64,000 nucleotides of DNA from Aquilaria yunnanensis (Eukaryota > Streptophyta > Magnoliopsida > Malvales > Thymelaeaceae): NCBI GenBank assembly GCA_039654915.1, contig CM077597.1:90460001-90524000 (forward strand). The letters are read 5' to 3'. Position 1 is the stretch's first letter. Every line of letters begins with the position of its first letter. The notes under the pieces were generated by a model that was given only the letters and a program-made list of their open reading frames with translations, made no database searches and was not told the origin of the DNA. The position numbers were made by a program, and so were the translations under genes. This document shows positions 34,101 to 45,935 of the stretch, one piece after another.

Positions 34101-34204
34101 AATAATATATTAGTTTTTGTTAAATTATTTTCTTTTTTTTTTTAATTAATAATTTTTAATTAATTAATTTTTTTTTCACAGTCGGACAAAATTGGGTGTC
34201 AACA
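31177..34204 (-). repeat. LTR (5' LTR in element orientation), 3028 bp
   Basis: This is the promoter-side LTR of the element. It matches the left LTR along its whole length at an offset of 15990, rising to 15991 after the A-run near 32966, where one extra A is the only difference I saw. It contains the same palindromic motifs (31454-31768) and the same BAG-like fragment. Transcription should start within it on the minus strand; TATA-like words lie around 34035-34060. Confidence 0.95.
33132..33751 (+). pseudogene. BAG-domain co-chaperone fragment captured in right LTR
   Basis: This is the same fragment as in the left LTR, base for base as far as read. The IQ-like segment with an in-frame TGA is at 33340-33342, the BAG-domain frame starts at 33367, and the frameshifted tail near 33630 leads to a WDEAVEEMEERA-like end. 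Being in both LTRs shows it was fixed in the LTR before this insertion; LTR replication then copies it. Confidence 0.72.
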
Positions 34205-34209
34205 AAATC
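34205..34209. repeat. Target site duplication, right copy (AAATC)
   Basis: AAATC directly follows the terminal CA of the right LTR and matches 15182-15186. Confidence 0.93.
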
Positions 34210-34891
34210 AATACATAATGAAGGCTTTGTCATTTATTTACATAATAATTATATGACACAAACGTACGGTTTATTTTCAATTGTAAAACATTTACCATAT
34301 TGAATTTTATTCTTAGCGATTATTATAGTACTTTCTATTCCAAATTTTTTGGTTCCAATGGCAACGGCTAGTTACAAAACTTGGTACAGGAGGTAGAGGA
34401 ATACAACTATAATGGTTGATAGAAAGACCAAGTTAGAGATATGTTGTTTGTCATTTGGCTCCAACCAGGCTCAACTTGACTCTACATTGGTCAATGAGAG
34501 AAGGACCCTAGACCAACTGACACAACAATGGGATGGGTTTGGCCTTAGGCAAAGCCTGAGCTAGGCTTGACTTTGGGTTGGGCAAAGTCGGGTCCTAAGT
34601 TGAGCAAACTTGTCCTAGTTTTAATAAACCATTATATAATCAAATTTTTGTAATATTTTCAAAATTTTAGTTATATTTTGTTGTGATAATTATATGGCAT
34701 ATTATAACCTAGATTATTTTTAATTGAATGCTTAGTGCTTTAAATTATATTTCTACCAATTATTATAGTACTTTTTATTGCAAATTTTTTAGTTTTGTGG
34801 CAACATCGAGTATTTAAACTAGTTGTAATTAGAGTTACTAGTGCAAATAATCAGTTTAAAAACTTTAACAGCTTCCATGTTTTAATATTGA

Positions 34892-35056
34892 ACAAATTAA
34901 TTTTAATCTGCTATAACAAAACACACAATTAATGTAAGCGCACATTGAAAAATTTTAATAATTAGTTGTGTAATTAAATGATAATTCAAAAAAATCTTAC
35001 ACAACTATTTTTTTTTGAAAAAAATATTATCAAATAACTTATGTTTCGATTTTTTT
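34892..35056 (+). repeat. Dispersed repeat family, copy 1
   Basis: The block running from aaattaattttaat through acacaattaatgt, attagttgtgtaattaaat and ataattcaaaaaa to tcaaataacttatgttt is shared with 44935-45085, with scattered substitutions and small indels. No terminal features were identified. Confidence 0.65.
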
Positions 35057-35280
35057 TGATTCATTTTGCGCAAAGCAAATAATCTACCATAAGTTTACTT
35101 GGATCATTTATTTCTTTTAGATGTTCTTGATTTTGTTTTTTTACCAAAATAACAATTACTCCTTTCATCCTAATCTTGGAGTCCACTTTAAATTTTATAT
35201 GCATATCAAGAAAATTCTCTCTTTTGTTGTTTGTTTCCTTGAATACCTTACCTTATGGATCCTATTGTGTACATCTAATC

Positions 35281-35282
<2 letters not shown>

Positions 35283-35336
<54 letters not shown>
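35283..35336 (+). repeat. (TA)n microsatellite
   Basis: Uninterrupted TA dinucleotides over about 54 bases. The Ile-Tyr-rich frames over it are artefacts. Confidence 0.95.
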
Positions 35337-35341
<5 letters not shown>

Positions 35342-36734
35342 GGGCAATCTCAAGGGAGTTTTTGGTCTTTTTCTTAATTGCCACATTCACCAATTGACAT
35401 GTGTACAATTTTTCCTTTTTTTTTTCGATTGAAATGTATACGTCAAGAAAAAAAAAAAGAATTCCAAAATCATCAATCATTAATACTTTTATCAACAGGA
35501 TTTTTCAAATTCTAAATTACCATAATTTAGTTTCCACTTTCCAGGAATAGCAATAATAATTAAGTAAAGATTGCAAAATTAAGATAAAAAAGAAAACCTA
35601 CTATCAATACAGAATATTCATTTCACAATAGAATGTAAAGTGGTTTCAATAAATTTATTTTATTTTGAGGAAAAATATTCTAAAATTATTGTTTAAGTTG
35701 TTTCAATAAATTTATAATTTAAATAATTAATCATTTTATATAAGGATAATGCACAATAAAACCTATGTAATTTAAAATTAACAGCAACCTGTAAACAATT
35801 TGAAGAACAAAATTTGTTACAATGGGTTTTGGACTTTGATTGGCCTAGAGAAGTTAATGATTAGGGTTCAAAGTGAGGTTAGCTAAACTTATACCCTCCC
35901 ATGAGTAAATGAGTTTTAGTAGTATCCACCTAAGTTACACAAATTGATCTAAAAAACAGGAGTGAGAGGAGGAACGAAAATAGGAAAGCATTATCTAAAA
36001 TTTAAGTAAATAAAAATGTTGTGAAAAAGAAAACAGGAGCGGCAGTTGAGAGTGAGAGTGAGAACGTAACAGTAAGAGTAGCGACACAAAATAGAAGAAT
36101 TGTGTACCTTTGATAGCCACCTCATAGGTAGGAAGATACAATCTATCAACCCATTAGACATCTATATAATGTTATGTATCTTTATTTTATTTATATTTTC
36201 ATGTACATTTCCAATAAAAATATGCACATTTACAAATAGTTGAAAAAATAAAGATATCATTAAACAAAGTAATATATGAAACTTTAAGTTATAATGTGAC
36301 TTTCATTTGTTATAAAAGTTCTATTTAAATGTAAATATACTAATGGGGGAGTGACACGGGTAGTGTTGGGTATGATCAATTAAACTTATATATTTCTCAA
36401 GCCTTTGCCAGTAAGGGGGTCGCTTTCAGTTAGCTAGGTTCAAAGGGGTAGAACCGGTAGGTGTGAGTAAGATTTTTTTTTTTATCTTTGATTGTATCAT
36501 TTATATAAATATAGATGTTAATTTTTTTATTTTAATGGTTTCATATAATCTCAGGATATGCACTAGCACCAATTTGTTTTATTTAGTTGTGGTGAGTAGC
36601 ATTTTCAATAATTATTTCATTTAAACTAATTATTGTATTGCTTCATTCACATTTTTTTTGTTCTTATGACAATGTTGGGTATTTAATCTAGTTAATATAA
36701 GTACAAAAAAAATTTACATTATACAATTATAGAA

Positions 36735-37500
36735 ATGAGTGTTATGCCTGGTACTGTTGTTCATAACAGTAGCTACAGTTGGGGCCCAACCCAGATAGGT
36801 TTTGTTGGCTTGTTTTGTTCGGGCTTTGCTTGCTACGTTTTGTTTGTTTTAATTTGTTGTTTTTTGGCCCAGTGTTTTTGGTTGTTTGCTAACCTGTTGC
36901 CTGCCTGTTTCATCACCGTTTCAGCCTGTCGAAGGAAGCAAACAGTGGAGGTCTACGACTCCTCGCTGTCCGTGTCTGTACTCTCTCATTGTTGATCGGC
37001 ATTTCAGGGGGAGTGAGAGATGGAGGTCATCTTGCTGTTCGACGACTGTGGCCTGAATCTATTGCTTGCATCCCGTTTCATCGAATTCTCGTCACCAATT
37101 CGATTTTGGGGTTGAAATTTTTGTTGGGGTCTGTTATTGCACTAGCCGGCTCTTCTATTTCTACATCTGTCCTGTTCCGGCTTTGCTCTGGTGGGTTGTT
37201 GTGCATGGCTACTTGGCTTTGGTCACGAACACGGAGAACGAGTCAATCGTCTCGGGTTACGAGCGGTGTCTATGTCAATCGATGGGGGAATTTAAGCGGG
37301 TGGCGTTTGGAGTCCTTGGTGGTTCTAATGGGGAGCGGAGACGAGGGAGCAGTAGGTTGGGGATTTAAGCTGGTGGTGTTTGGACTCCTTCGCGGCTTGA
37401 ATGGGGAGCGGAGGCGAGGGATTAGTAGGTTGCTTCTATTATCTGATGTGGTTGCTGCTCTTTTAATACAGATAATGGAGGCTTGATCAACTTAGGCAAT
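36735..37500 (+). other. GC-richer segment with internal duplication, not recognised
   Basis: This segment is markedly less AT-rich than its surroundings. It contains a ~72-bp imperfect tandem duplication (37287-37359 and 37360-37430, each ending ggagcgga(g)-acgaggga-agtaggttg-like). Open frames of 86, 165 and 100 codons overlap in different frames and none resembles a known domain. It may be the inner part of a transposable element or a decayed gene. Confidence 0.35.
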
Positions 37501-40500
37501 ACACTGGGTCAGTAGTTATAATTAGCTTTCTCTCAAACATGTCAATTAATTAATTATATCATATTGTGTTTTCACTTGAGTAAATATTCATGTCAATTTC
37601 CCGTTCCATTGTAGCATCGGAGTTTAACTCCATGTGGATATTTGACGGAGCTTTGCTTTTGATTGTTAGTATCAGTCGGTTTGCCTCATGGTCTGTTGCT
37701 TCCTCTTGCTCTACAAGGTATTCAACTTTTCACTCCTTTGATTTCTCTAAATTTTTTTTGCCTCCCTCTACTCTCCACGAAGGCCTCTTTTTTTTTTTTT
37801 TTTTTTTTTCTTTTTTTGTTTGTTTTAATGTGCTTTTCTTTATTCTTTTTGGTGTAAATAACTAGAGTACATGGTTTTAAAGGATTATATTATTTCCCAT
37901 AAAAGGCTAATATTGTTTCCAAACTTGGTGTTCAATATATTTTTATATTCCTTTGCGTGCTCTTGCTTTGGTCAGTTAGACGTGTCACATGAGTGTATTA
38001 GGTAGAGAGAATGGTATGGATGATAGCTAAGGATGGGATGCTTGACGGGTTTAGTTGTGATTGGTTTTTTTTAACTTTCTTCACACTCTAATAAGCCTTT
38101 TTGTCATTGCCTATTTACTGTCTGAGCTTTGTTTCTGGAGTTTCCTTTTCTCTACACCTGTTCGTGGCCTCCTTCTTTTCACAAGGGTTTCTTTGCTCTC
38201 AACTATCATCCTCACACTGGTTTCATTACAAGGTAATTACAGTTTTATCTTTTATTCATGTTGTTTTTGTCTCCTTTGTTTGCTGTTCCCATGGAGAATG
38301 CTGTCACAATTTGACTTCTTATTTTGATGATCACGTCTTAGCCATGTTCTTTTGCCGTCTTACTTTGGTGATATATGGGTTCCATTAGACACCTACCTAA
38401 TGATTTCTTTCATATTTTGAAGGTAGTCTTCTTTAAATTAATTTGTTTTTCTTTGCAAACTTCAGGAAGCTTATTCTCTACGGGCTTCTTTACTTTCACT
38501 GAAGAAAAACATTGTGTCTTCTCTTTCGTGCACAAATATGAAGTCCCTCTTATTCCCTAAACTTGCAGCCAGGCCACCGCCTTACTTTTCTAATTTAAAA
38601 GCAACATTCTACTAATTAGTGATTTAAGAAAAAGAATTACATAATATTGTGTTCGTTAGATAATTTTTACGTTGTTCCTTGGCATTGTTTATGAGTCTGA
38701 CTCAGGCATTGATAGATAACGAATCTAGCTCGAAAGAAGTACACTTCGCTGTAAGTACTATTGCGGGTGAAACATCGATTCTCACACTGGAATTTTTAGT
38801 TTTGGGATGTAGAAGTTGTCTTCATGTGTTGTTATAACTTTTTTTGTCTTACTGGTCGAGGGTGAGTATAAGGAGAATATTCTGTCAACAACTACGTTTT
38901 TATATATTTGTTTTCTGTCTTTGTTTATATCTATTTGTTGTGGTTTTGGTGAGTTTCCTATTTTGTTCTGGTTTGTCTACAAGTTTGAGTGGGATTGAAT
39001 CTTTTCCATGTGTTCTTTCAATTCTCTGGTTTTCCATCGTTCACGAGTGCTTACTATTTTGCCTGCTCTTTCTAAGTGTGCTTCTGTTGCATTGCATTTG
39101 GTTCAAGAATGTCCTGTTGGTGCTGGGTTTGAGGTTAGTATGCAGGTATATGTTTGATTATGAATTTTTGGTGGTGTTTGTTTCTTAATATGTTTTTTTC
39201 TCCATCTTAGACAAGGGATCTCTCTATTGCTTTTGACGAATTTAGTTTTTTTTTTTCATTTTTCTTTCATTTTAAATAGTTTAAATGAGCATTATGAAGT
39301 AAACTAGGTTTTGCCTCTGGTAAATTGTTAGAAAAATAATTGACCTATTAGTCTTAATTGTTGGTTGGCTTATTGTTTTCTTTGTAAGTAGACCAAGAAA
39401 AAAAAAAAGAAGCTTTTTCCTATTTGTCTAATTTGCATAAAGTCAGCCTTATTGGAGCTCAAAATGTGATGGTTGTGATGGAATGTACATTTAAGATATC
39501 AAAAAAAAAAAAAAAGGAGGCGACCTTTTTGCTTTTGGTTCAATTTTTATATTGCAAATTCTTCTAATTAGAAACATGAACAATAAAATGTGATATGCCT
39601 CCTCAATGATAGATTGTTATTGTATTTTAACCCTAGCAAATCCTCATATATGGTTGTTCAATTTTTATATCACTCGCCTTATAGATTTGATTAATGCATT
39701 GTACGATATTAAATAATTATTGTCTTTAGCATGTTAGCCTTTTGTTCTTTTTTGTAAAAGGTGATAGTCGATAATGAGAATTACTGATTCTATTATGCCT
39801 TTGAATTTTATTTTGGATTGTGTATTCACAGTTCTCATCATTCGGATTTCCTTTTTCTTCATTTGTAGTGAAAGTTATGGAGAATAGATCGAGTGGGTCA
39901 AGCTTTAGTTGTGGGACGATGTAGAGGCTATGAGCCTATGACCAACGCCAAAGTACTAATTCTCTCTGTCATAGCTTTTATTGAGCTTTTTTACCTTTTC
40001 TTTTTAATTATTCATGTACATAACTACATCTTTTGTCTCACTAATGAACTCATACCATTTATGAAAATTGAGTGATTGTGGCAGCCTCATGAATTCATAA
40101 AATTCATAGATTTTTTACTCATTTGTTTAACTCTGAGTTTTATGATAGTCTGTGCTTCAACTCATTCATCTATTTTCTCGGCTATGTATGTACATTTGAA
40201 AGTATTACTCACCTTTGGGTTTTAATGGGAGAAATTGAGTTTAAACAGGTGATAAAACGTGATCTGTTAAGTAAGAAAAACTATTGTACAAACATGAAAA
40301 AGGGAAATCCTTATTCTTTCTTGAGATTTTTATATTTGTGACTCTTTTTTCACTTCTTTTTCAGTTGTTTCCTGTTTTCCTTCTTGCCTCAAAGAACACA
40401 TATTTCTGTTATTTTTAAGGATTTCTGGTCCTTTTACTATTCTTCTATCATTTTATCAAGTTCACATTGGCAATCATGTGCGAAGATGCATTTTATTCTG

Positions 40501-40525
40501 TGCCATGGCTTTTGTTCTGAATTTT
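37501..40525. other. T-rich intergenic DNA, nothing recognised
   Basis: The plus strand is strongly T-biased, similar in composition to 8977-10700. The hydrophobic open frames at 37590-39188 follow from this bias. No gene, RNA or mobile-element end is supported. Confidence 0.45.
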
Positions 40526-40920
40526 ATTCTGAAGATAGTTGCAAGTTTTGTGAATCAAATGAGAGACTGAAAATTTGAAAATATATCCTGTGCATCTTTC
40601 TTTGAACTTAAGAAACTCATTTCATAACTTTTAACATTTCTGGTTTGATTTTTAAGTTTGAGAAGTTCGTGTATATGTTTCACGTTTTGAGGTACAATAT
40701 CTGGTGTTAGTTTTAATGAATTTTTATTCTGAAGTATAGTGGCAAGTTCAATGAATCTAATGTCAGACTGAAAAATTGAAAACATAACCTGTGCAATTTT
40801 CTTTGAACTTAGGAAACTCATTTGATTCCCAGCTTCTAACATCTCTGCGTTGATTTAGTAGTTTGAGAAGTTCTTGTATATGTTTCACATTTTTAGCTAC
40901 AATAGCTGGCGTTGGTTTTA
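40526..40920. repeat. ~190-bp imperfect tandem duplication (two full units and a partial)
   Basis: The segment from gatagttgcaagtttt through gagactgaaaatttgaaaa, gtgcat-tttctttgaactta, aactcattt and gtttgagaagtt to tatatgtttcac recurs about 190 bp later (about 40735) with substitutions; the last part occurs once more at about 40860. Minus-strand frames across it share a periodic SFLSSKK motif but have no known domain. Confidence 0.7.
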
Positions 40921-41223
40921 AAATCTTGAAAAAATTTGATGCTGAACATTGGCTTTGGTTTGCCACTAACCGTTTGACTTTAGTAATCCTGATTATTTTG
41001 CAAGTTGAATATAACACATGCAAGCTCCAATATTACTGCAAAGAAACAAAAATCAGACACTAGGAACTAACCAGAATGATTATTGGCAGTTCTCTCAGCC
41101 TTTCATCTTTTCCACATTACTGCCAGGAACACCCCATCTATGTTGTATACGCACTCTACCTATGTTCTAGACTGACCCATTTCCACTACTCAGATCGGTC
41201 CTGCCTCAAGAGACTGAATAGAT

Positions 41224-42720
41224 TTGAAAGAGATAAAAAGAAATCAATCCCTGCCTAGGGTTTACAACCCTAGGTCTTTGCAAACTAAGGCGACAGAAAG
41301 GTTATCCTCCTCCAATTGGCACCTTATCCATAGTGTTGATGCCCTACAGGAAGCTCCAACGAACAAGGTAATGGGAAAAGAAATCTTTATTTCCTGTTTA
41401 AATTCCTATATGCTTTAATGTACTGTATTTTAGAAGTACGGAGAAATGAGCATGTAATCCTTTAGAATAGTGTACAAATTATTAGAGAGTATGTTTTTTT
41501 AACAATTATTTTAGGAGAAAAGAAAAGTATGTTAAGCCTGCTGGCAAAAGCTAGGATCTGAAAATAGCGAACTGAAAATTGAGGTTTATTGATGAAATTA
41601 AGACCTAAAGATTTATGCAATATCTGATTAAACTACCTTTTTTTTCGGTACACATGATAAAATAGGCTTAATTTTATGATGCAAAGAAGCAACTTCATGA
41701 AAATCATGGTGATCATTACAATGCAAACGAACAACCAGTAGGTCGAGCAGTTAGTTGATTTGCTTAGTCTAATTTCTGAGTATTTATTGGAGTTTTTTTA
41801 TTGATAGATTATTTTAATGGTTTGGTTCTTTGATCAAGACTACTACGCAAAATGAATAGGAAATTGAATTTTTTTTTAACTTTGAAGTATAAATAGGCTT
41901 GGGTTGCGCATTTTAGGATTGGTGGAAAATGTGTCAGCCCATGATTTGCTGCGAGAACGGAAGGCCTTAGATGAGCTTTTGCGCAACTCTTTGAAATCCA
42001 GGGGCCCAAATTCATATGGAAAGGGAGCTGTGTCTGAGTGGAATCCAATGGGTAAAAGGTTGCTTCACATATTTTCCTTTTTTGCCAAATTTATTTCTCT
42101 TTTTGTTTGAATTATCTTGCCATGATTTGGTGGTTTTACAAGACTTCTCATGGGGTGCTTGACTGAGTAAGGCCATGCTCAGTTGTCCTCCGATTGCAGT
42201 ATATCAAAACTAATTACCTTATTTTCATAGTCAAAAGGTTGAGGCTTTTATTGTTTTATAATATTTTAATGAACTCACTTCATTCTATTCCACATTCTAT
42301 TTATTTATGGTTTTTTGTTACCGTGTTTATAGTGCATGGGGAGTAAGAATTCGGGACCTTAGGAAGTTGACTTGTTAGACTTGAACCTAAGCTGTTGAAA
42401 ATCAACTTGGATGACAAAAAGACTAATCTCCTGTAGTTCTGAGTTTACTTTCTATGTTTATTTTTTTGTTGATACTTTTCGAAAGGATATTCTTAAACAG
42501 TTTCAGATTTTGTGAATTTGAAGGAAACAATAATCAAGAAAAGTCTTACATGTTCACTTTCGTTCTTTGATGAGTCTTAATAACTTTATGAACCTTACAT
42601 GCTGTCTTTGGTAATTTTCTAATTTTTAGGTTGTTGCACTTGGAGGAAGTGTGTCATTGGAAGCTAAGATGGTTAACTTCCAATTATCCTTATCTTGCAG
42701 CAAAATTGTGTCAGAGCGGT
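41224..42720 (+). other. Possible decayed gene: exon-like islands
   Basis: Three short islands have coding-like composition and splice-like borders. 41240-41369 ends caag|gtaatg. 41917-42050 starts after tttttag-like sequence and ends aatggg|taaaagg; its frame contains SAHDLLRERKALDELLRNS. 42630-42728 starts after ttttag and ends gaaag|gtacaat. The frames are not recognised and cannot be joined with confidence. They may be remnants of one host gene or chance ORFs. Confidence 0.25.
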
Positions 42721-43011
42721 ATGAAAGGTACAATAGGCTTTTATTAGACCGCTTACCTGGAAGTTTACTACTTGTCAGAGTTGTTTTTGGTTGTGTGGTG
42801 GATATGAATATCGTATTTTTAATGTACCATTTGTCGGTTAGAAGGGTCTTTTGATCAGGAATAATATGAGAATGTGATGGAGTAACTTCCTTGTTTCGAG
42901 GGTGGAACAATTACCACAATGTCATTGCTGATTTATATAAAACTTAATTATTAACCTTTAGCCTTTCTTTCTACTATGCATTTTTAGAGGCGTAACTAGA
43001 AATTAAGCCTA

Positions 43012-43033
43012 TGGGGGGGGGGGGGGGGGGGGG
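43012..43033 (+). repeat. (G)n homopolymer of about 21
   Basis: A run of about 21 G is embedded in very AT-rich DNA, next to a gttgtggcgtggggcggg tail. It could form a G-quadruplex or be partly an assembly or sequencing artefact. Confidence 0.85.
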
Positions 43034-45887
43034 TTGTGGCGTGGGGCGGGTTTTTAGCAGGTATAAATTTATAATTAATAATAATAAATACTAAATAATA
43101 TTATATATAAATACATAAAATTTGAAAGTTTATAATAACTAAGTTCATTTCAGAAGTTTACAACTCAAAATTCAATTGACAGTTAACATATATAGACACA
43201 TAGAATTCAAAAGTTTACAATAATTAAGTTCAATTGAAAAATTTAATTTAAATTTATTAGTTTTTTTCATGAATGAAATAAGTTTAATTTATAGAGTAAA
43301 AATAGTTTTTTGAATTTTCAATTAATTATAAAAAAATTATTATATAAATTAAATTTGTTATATAACATTTACCGGATAGTTCAAATTATTATTTAAAAAA
43401 TGATTATCAAATAAATACTTTGAGTTAACAAATTTCATGCAATGGAACTAAAATGAATTATTTTTAATAGATTTAGGATTAAAATGATTTTTTTTTAATA
43501 CATTTGGAACCAAAACAAAATGCTTCATAGGATAGAGACTAAAATGAAATAATAACTAAAGATTAGGGACTATCACGTAATTTGCTTAATAAGAAAATGA
43601 GTAAGACCTTAAAAGGATAAAATATATTAGAGCCACTTATTAATTTCATAACTTACAGATAGATACCTAACTTTAATTTTTATACAGTTTTATCACATAT
43701 CAAACAAATTAATAAAATTTTTTAAAATTTTAGGGGCTACCGCCTGCCCCTAAAAAGCTACCCGTCTATTTATATAATTCAACAATATATATTGTCACAA
43801 ATGCCGTAACGCGCGTGCTCCTATGCTCGTTAATATAAAAGAGGAGCCTTGGAATAAATAAATAACAGCTCGCATTCCATGAGTGATTGTTTCTTGTGCT
43901 CATTTTCCTAGAAAGTTTTACTGTGTGCTCGTTTGACCATTGGTTCCCAAATTGAACAATATTTTCTTTTTAAACTGTCAACAAATAAAACTATGCTTAT
44001 TGTTTTTCCAAATCTAGAAATTTATAAAGGAGTTAGTATATATTTAACAATAAGAACTTTTAGCCTTACTATGTAGTTTCTGAACTACGTACTATAAACT
44101 AATATGTTTGCAGTTCTAACTAAAAGAATGAAAGTAAAAAGGATTTACTAGACCATGTAGATCACCGAGATAAATGGATTTTATCAATTTTCATTTTTTC
44201 AATTTTCAATTAGAACTTCTGATAGATCTTGTTATGGTAGTTGGGCAACTACAAAGACTGAAAAAATTGGTTTTTCTCGACTCGAGAATAATGTTGCTTA
44301 GGTCGTAAATCTGCAAGTTCAGGAATTCTGGGGAAGTTCAAGTCTTAAGTGCATTGTTAGTCACTTAGCTGATGGCTAACTCGCACGAGTTGGCCCATTA
44401 ACTGGAACTTAGTGTGAGTTAGTCTTCTAACTGTGCAAAATGGTGTAAGTTAGTTTGGTTAGAGAAAAATAGGCGAGAAAAATACAATCCTAACCTTACC
44501 TTCCTACATTTGTGCGGAAGGAAGCCACTATTCAAAAATTCCATTAGCACTAAACTACTTGATTAACAAATGAAACTAGCGTAAATTTTCACTAATCTGG
44601 CATGATTATAGATGAGATCATAGAATATATGAATTGAATATGAGAAAGAATAATCATCTAACCTGATCACGATAAGCAGCTGAAATTACAATACAAAGTT
44701 GCTCTAGGGTTTTGTCCCTTATCTCTACAGAACACTCTGAATAGGTGAAGTCACTTTATGCTTGTTACAATGCCTTATGTTAAGAGAGAGACTTAGTACT
44801 TCTGTATGTAGCACTATCATAAGCCTTCCCATTAATGCTCTCATAGATTCTATTACTCACTGTAGAATACACCAACACTTAGTCTAGCCCAAATAATTAA
44901 TTAAAAAAATTTATCATCTCTGCATGTCTAAATATTGACCAATTTAATTTAATTTTATTTTAACAAGATACACAATTAATGTGAAAAATTTTAACAATTA
45001 GTTGTGTAATTAAATTATAATTCAAAAAACCTCATACAATGATTTTTTAAAAAAAAAATATTCTCAAATAACTTATGTTTTGATTTATGTGCTATACAGA
45101 CCCATCATTTTTATGGTATCATTTTTTCTGAGCTTTTAAGCTAGCTTCAGTTATGTGCCTCTTCACTTGTTCCAACAGTATAGGAATATATGTTTCGTTA
45201 GTTCTAATTATGCAATAATCTCATCCTTTAGGTTCCTGTCCGACTTTGCTGCAGCAGCATGTGTTTCTTTGTGTTTCATGCTTCTAACTCTACACCATCC
45301 CACTTTGAGATGATATGACAGCAAAACACCAGCCTAAATTCTAGTATGAAGTACTTAAAAACGTTTGGGACATAACTACATCAGAATAAACTTAAAACTA
45401 CATCATAATGTTTGCCCCTGCCCATCAGTTAGTTCAGGAGGCTCAGTTATATCCAGTTTATGCTAGGGAAAGAAGATGGTTTGGATAGTTATAATAAAGA
45501 GTTTGTGATTCAGAAGCTACAGGCAACTGTACCAGCAACAACAACAAGAAGAAGAATACAAGTATGAAGAGAAAGTTTGATAGAATAAATAAAACCAAGT
45601 GAGTGCTTAAACAATCTGCGATAATCCTTTAGAAAGCAAACAGTTTATTCTAGCTCACTAGATATCTCAAATTACAAACCAAAGGTTAAGGCTTTATATA
45701 GCCTTCCAATGGAACTAATAGAGGTAAGTCTTCCAAGTGAGGTTTAGACAGCTCAGGCCTCATAAAGGAGCTGGATATGCTTAGCTTCCTATATTTATGA
45801 CAAACTACTTTGCATACAACTTATTCATTACATATTATAGCTTAAGTAATCATATTAATTAGGACCCACGCTTCACATCACCTCCAT
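43034..45887. other. Intergenic DNA, no gene recognised
   Basis: This is very AT-rich to about 43800, then more mixed. It includes dispersed repeat copy 2 (44935-45085). No ORF with family features is present. Confidence 0.45.
44935..45085 (+). repeat. Dispersed repeat family, copy 2
   Basis: Diverged copy of 34892-35056 in the same orientation, sharing acacaattaatgt, ttagttgtgtaattaaat and tcaaataacttatgttt. Confidence 0.65.
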
Positions 45888-45935
45888 TCATCCGGCTTTA
45901 CAGCCTTCCCACGGCCTTGCTGCACTCTTTAGCTC
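45888..45935 (-). pseudogene. Possible duplicated terminal exon of the NLR gene
   Basis: After a tttgcag acceptor-like site, a 15-codon frame (ELKSAARPWEGCKAG) ends in TGA. Its DNA is similar to the start of the terminal exon at 46651. The sequence on the 5' side (about 45955-46085) is also similar to that of the terminal exon (46660-46810), sharing aatctaatgattt and gaatgaataa-type words. It could be an alternative last exon or a decayed copy. Confidence 0.4.

Larger units (their letters stand above)
15187..34204 (-). mobile_element. 19-kb non-autonomous Ty3/gypsy-type LTR retrotransposon carrying cargo genes
   Basis: Two 3-kb direct repeats start TGTGGCAACGTCGGG and end GGGTGTCAACA on the plus strand (TG...CA). 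They enclose 12.96 kb and are flanked by AAATC target duplications. Gag, primer-binding site and polypurine tract all place the sense strand as minus. In sense order: LTR, PBS, leader with 58-bp repeats, gag, short decayed post-gag remnant, 3.2 kb of tandemly duplicated non-coding DNA, three nucleic-acid-binding-protein-like ORFs, a LOG-like ORF, hairpin repeat array, polypurine tract, LTR. No pol domain is present, so mobilisation would need a partner element. A gag-only, large-leader, repeat-rich 3' region resembles TR-GAG/Tat-Ogre-type plant elements; the lineage is inferred, not proven. Confidence 0.95.
34210..36734. other. AT-rich intergenic DNA with a dispersed repeat and microsatellite
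   Basis: No gene is seen. 34390-34620 (caaccaggctcaacttgact region) looks like an unclassified dispersed repeat. 34892-35056 is a copy of a family seen again at 44935-45085. A (TA)n tract is at 35283-35336. Confidence 0.5.

Noticed and set aside
37590..39188. Hydrophobic open frames suggesting membrane proteins
   Set aside because: The plus strand is strongly T-rich, which yields Phe/Leu/Ser-rich frames in any case; several overlap in different frames and none has a domain.
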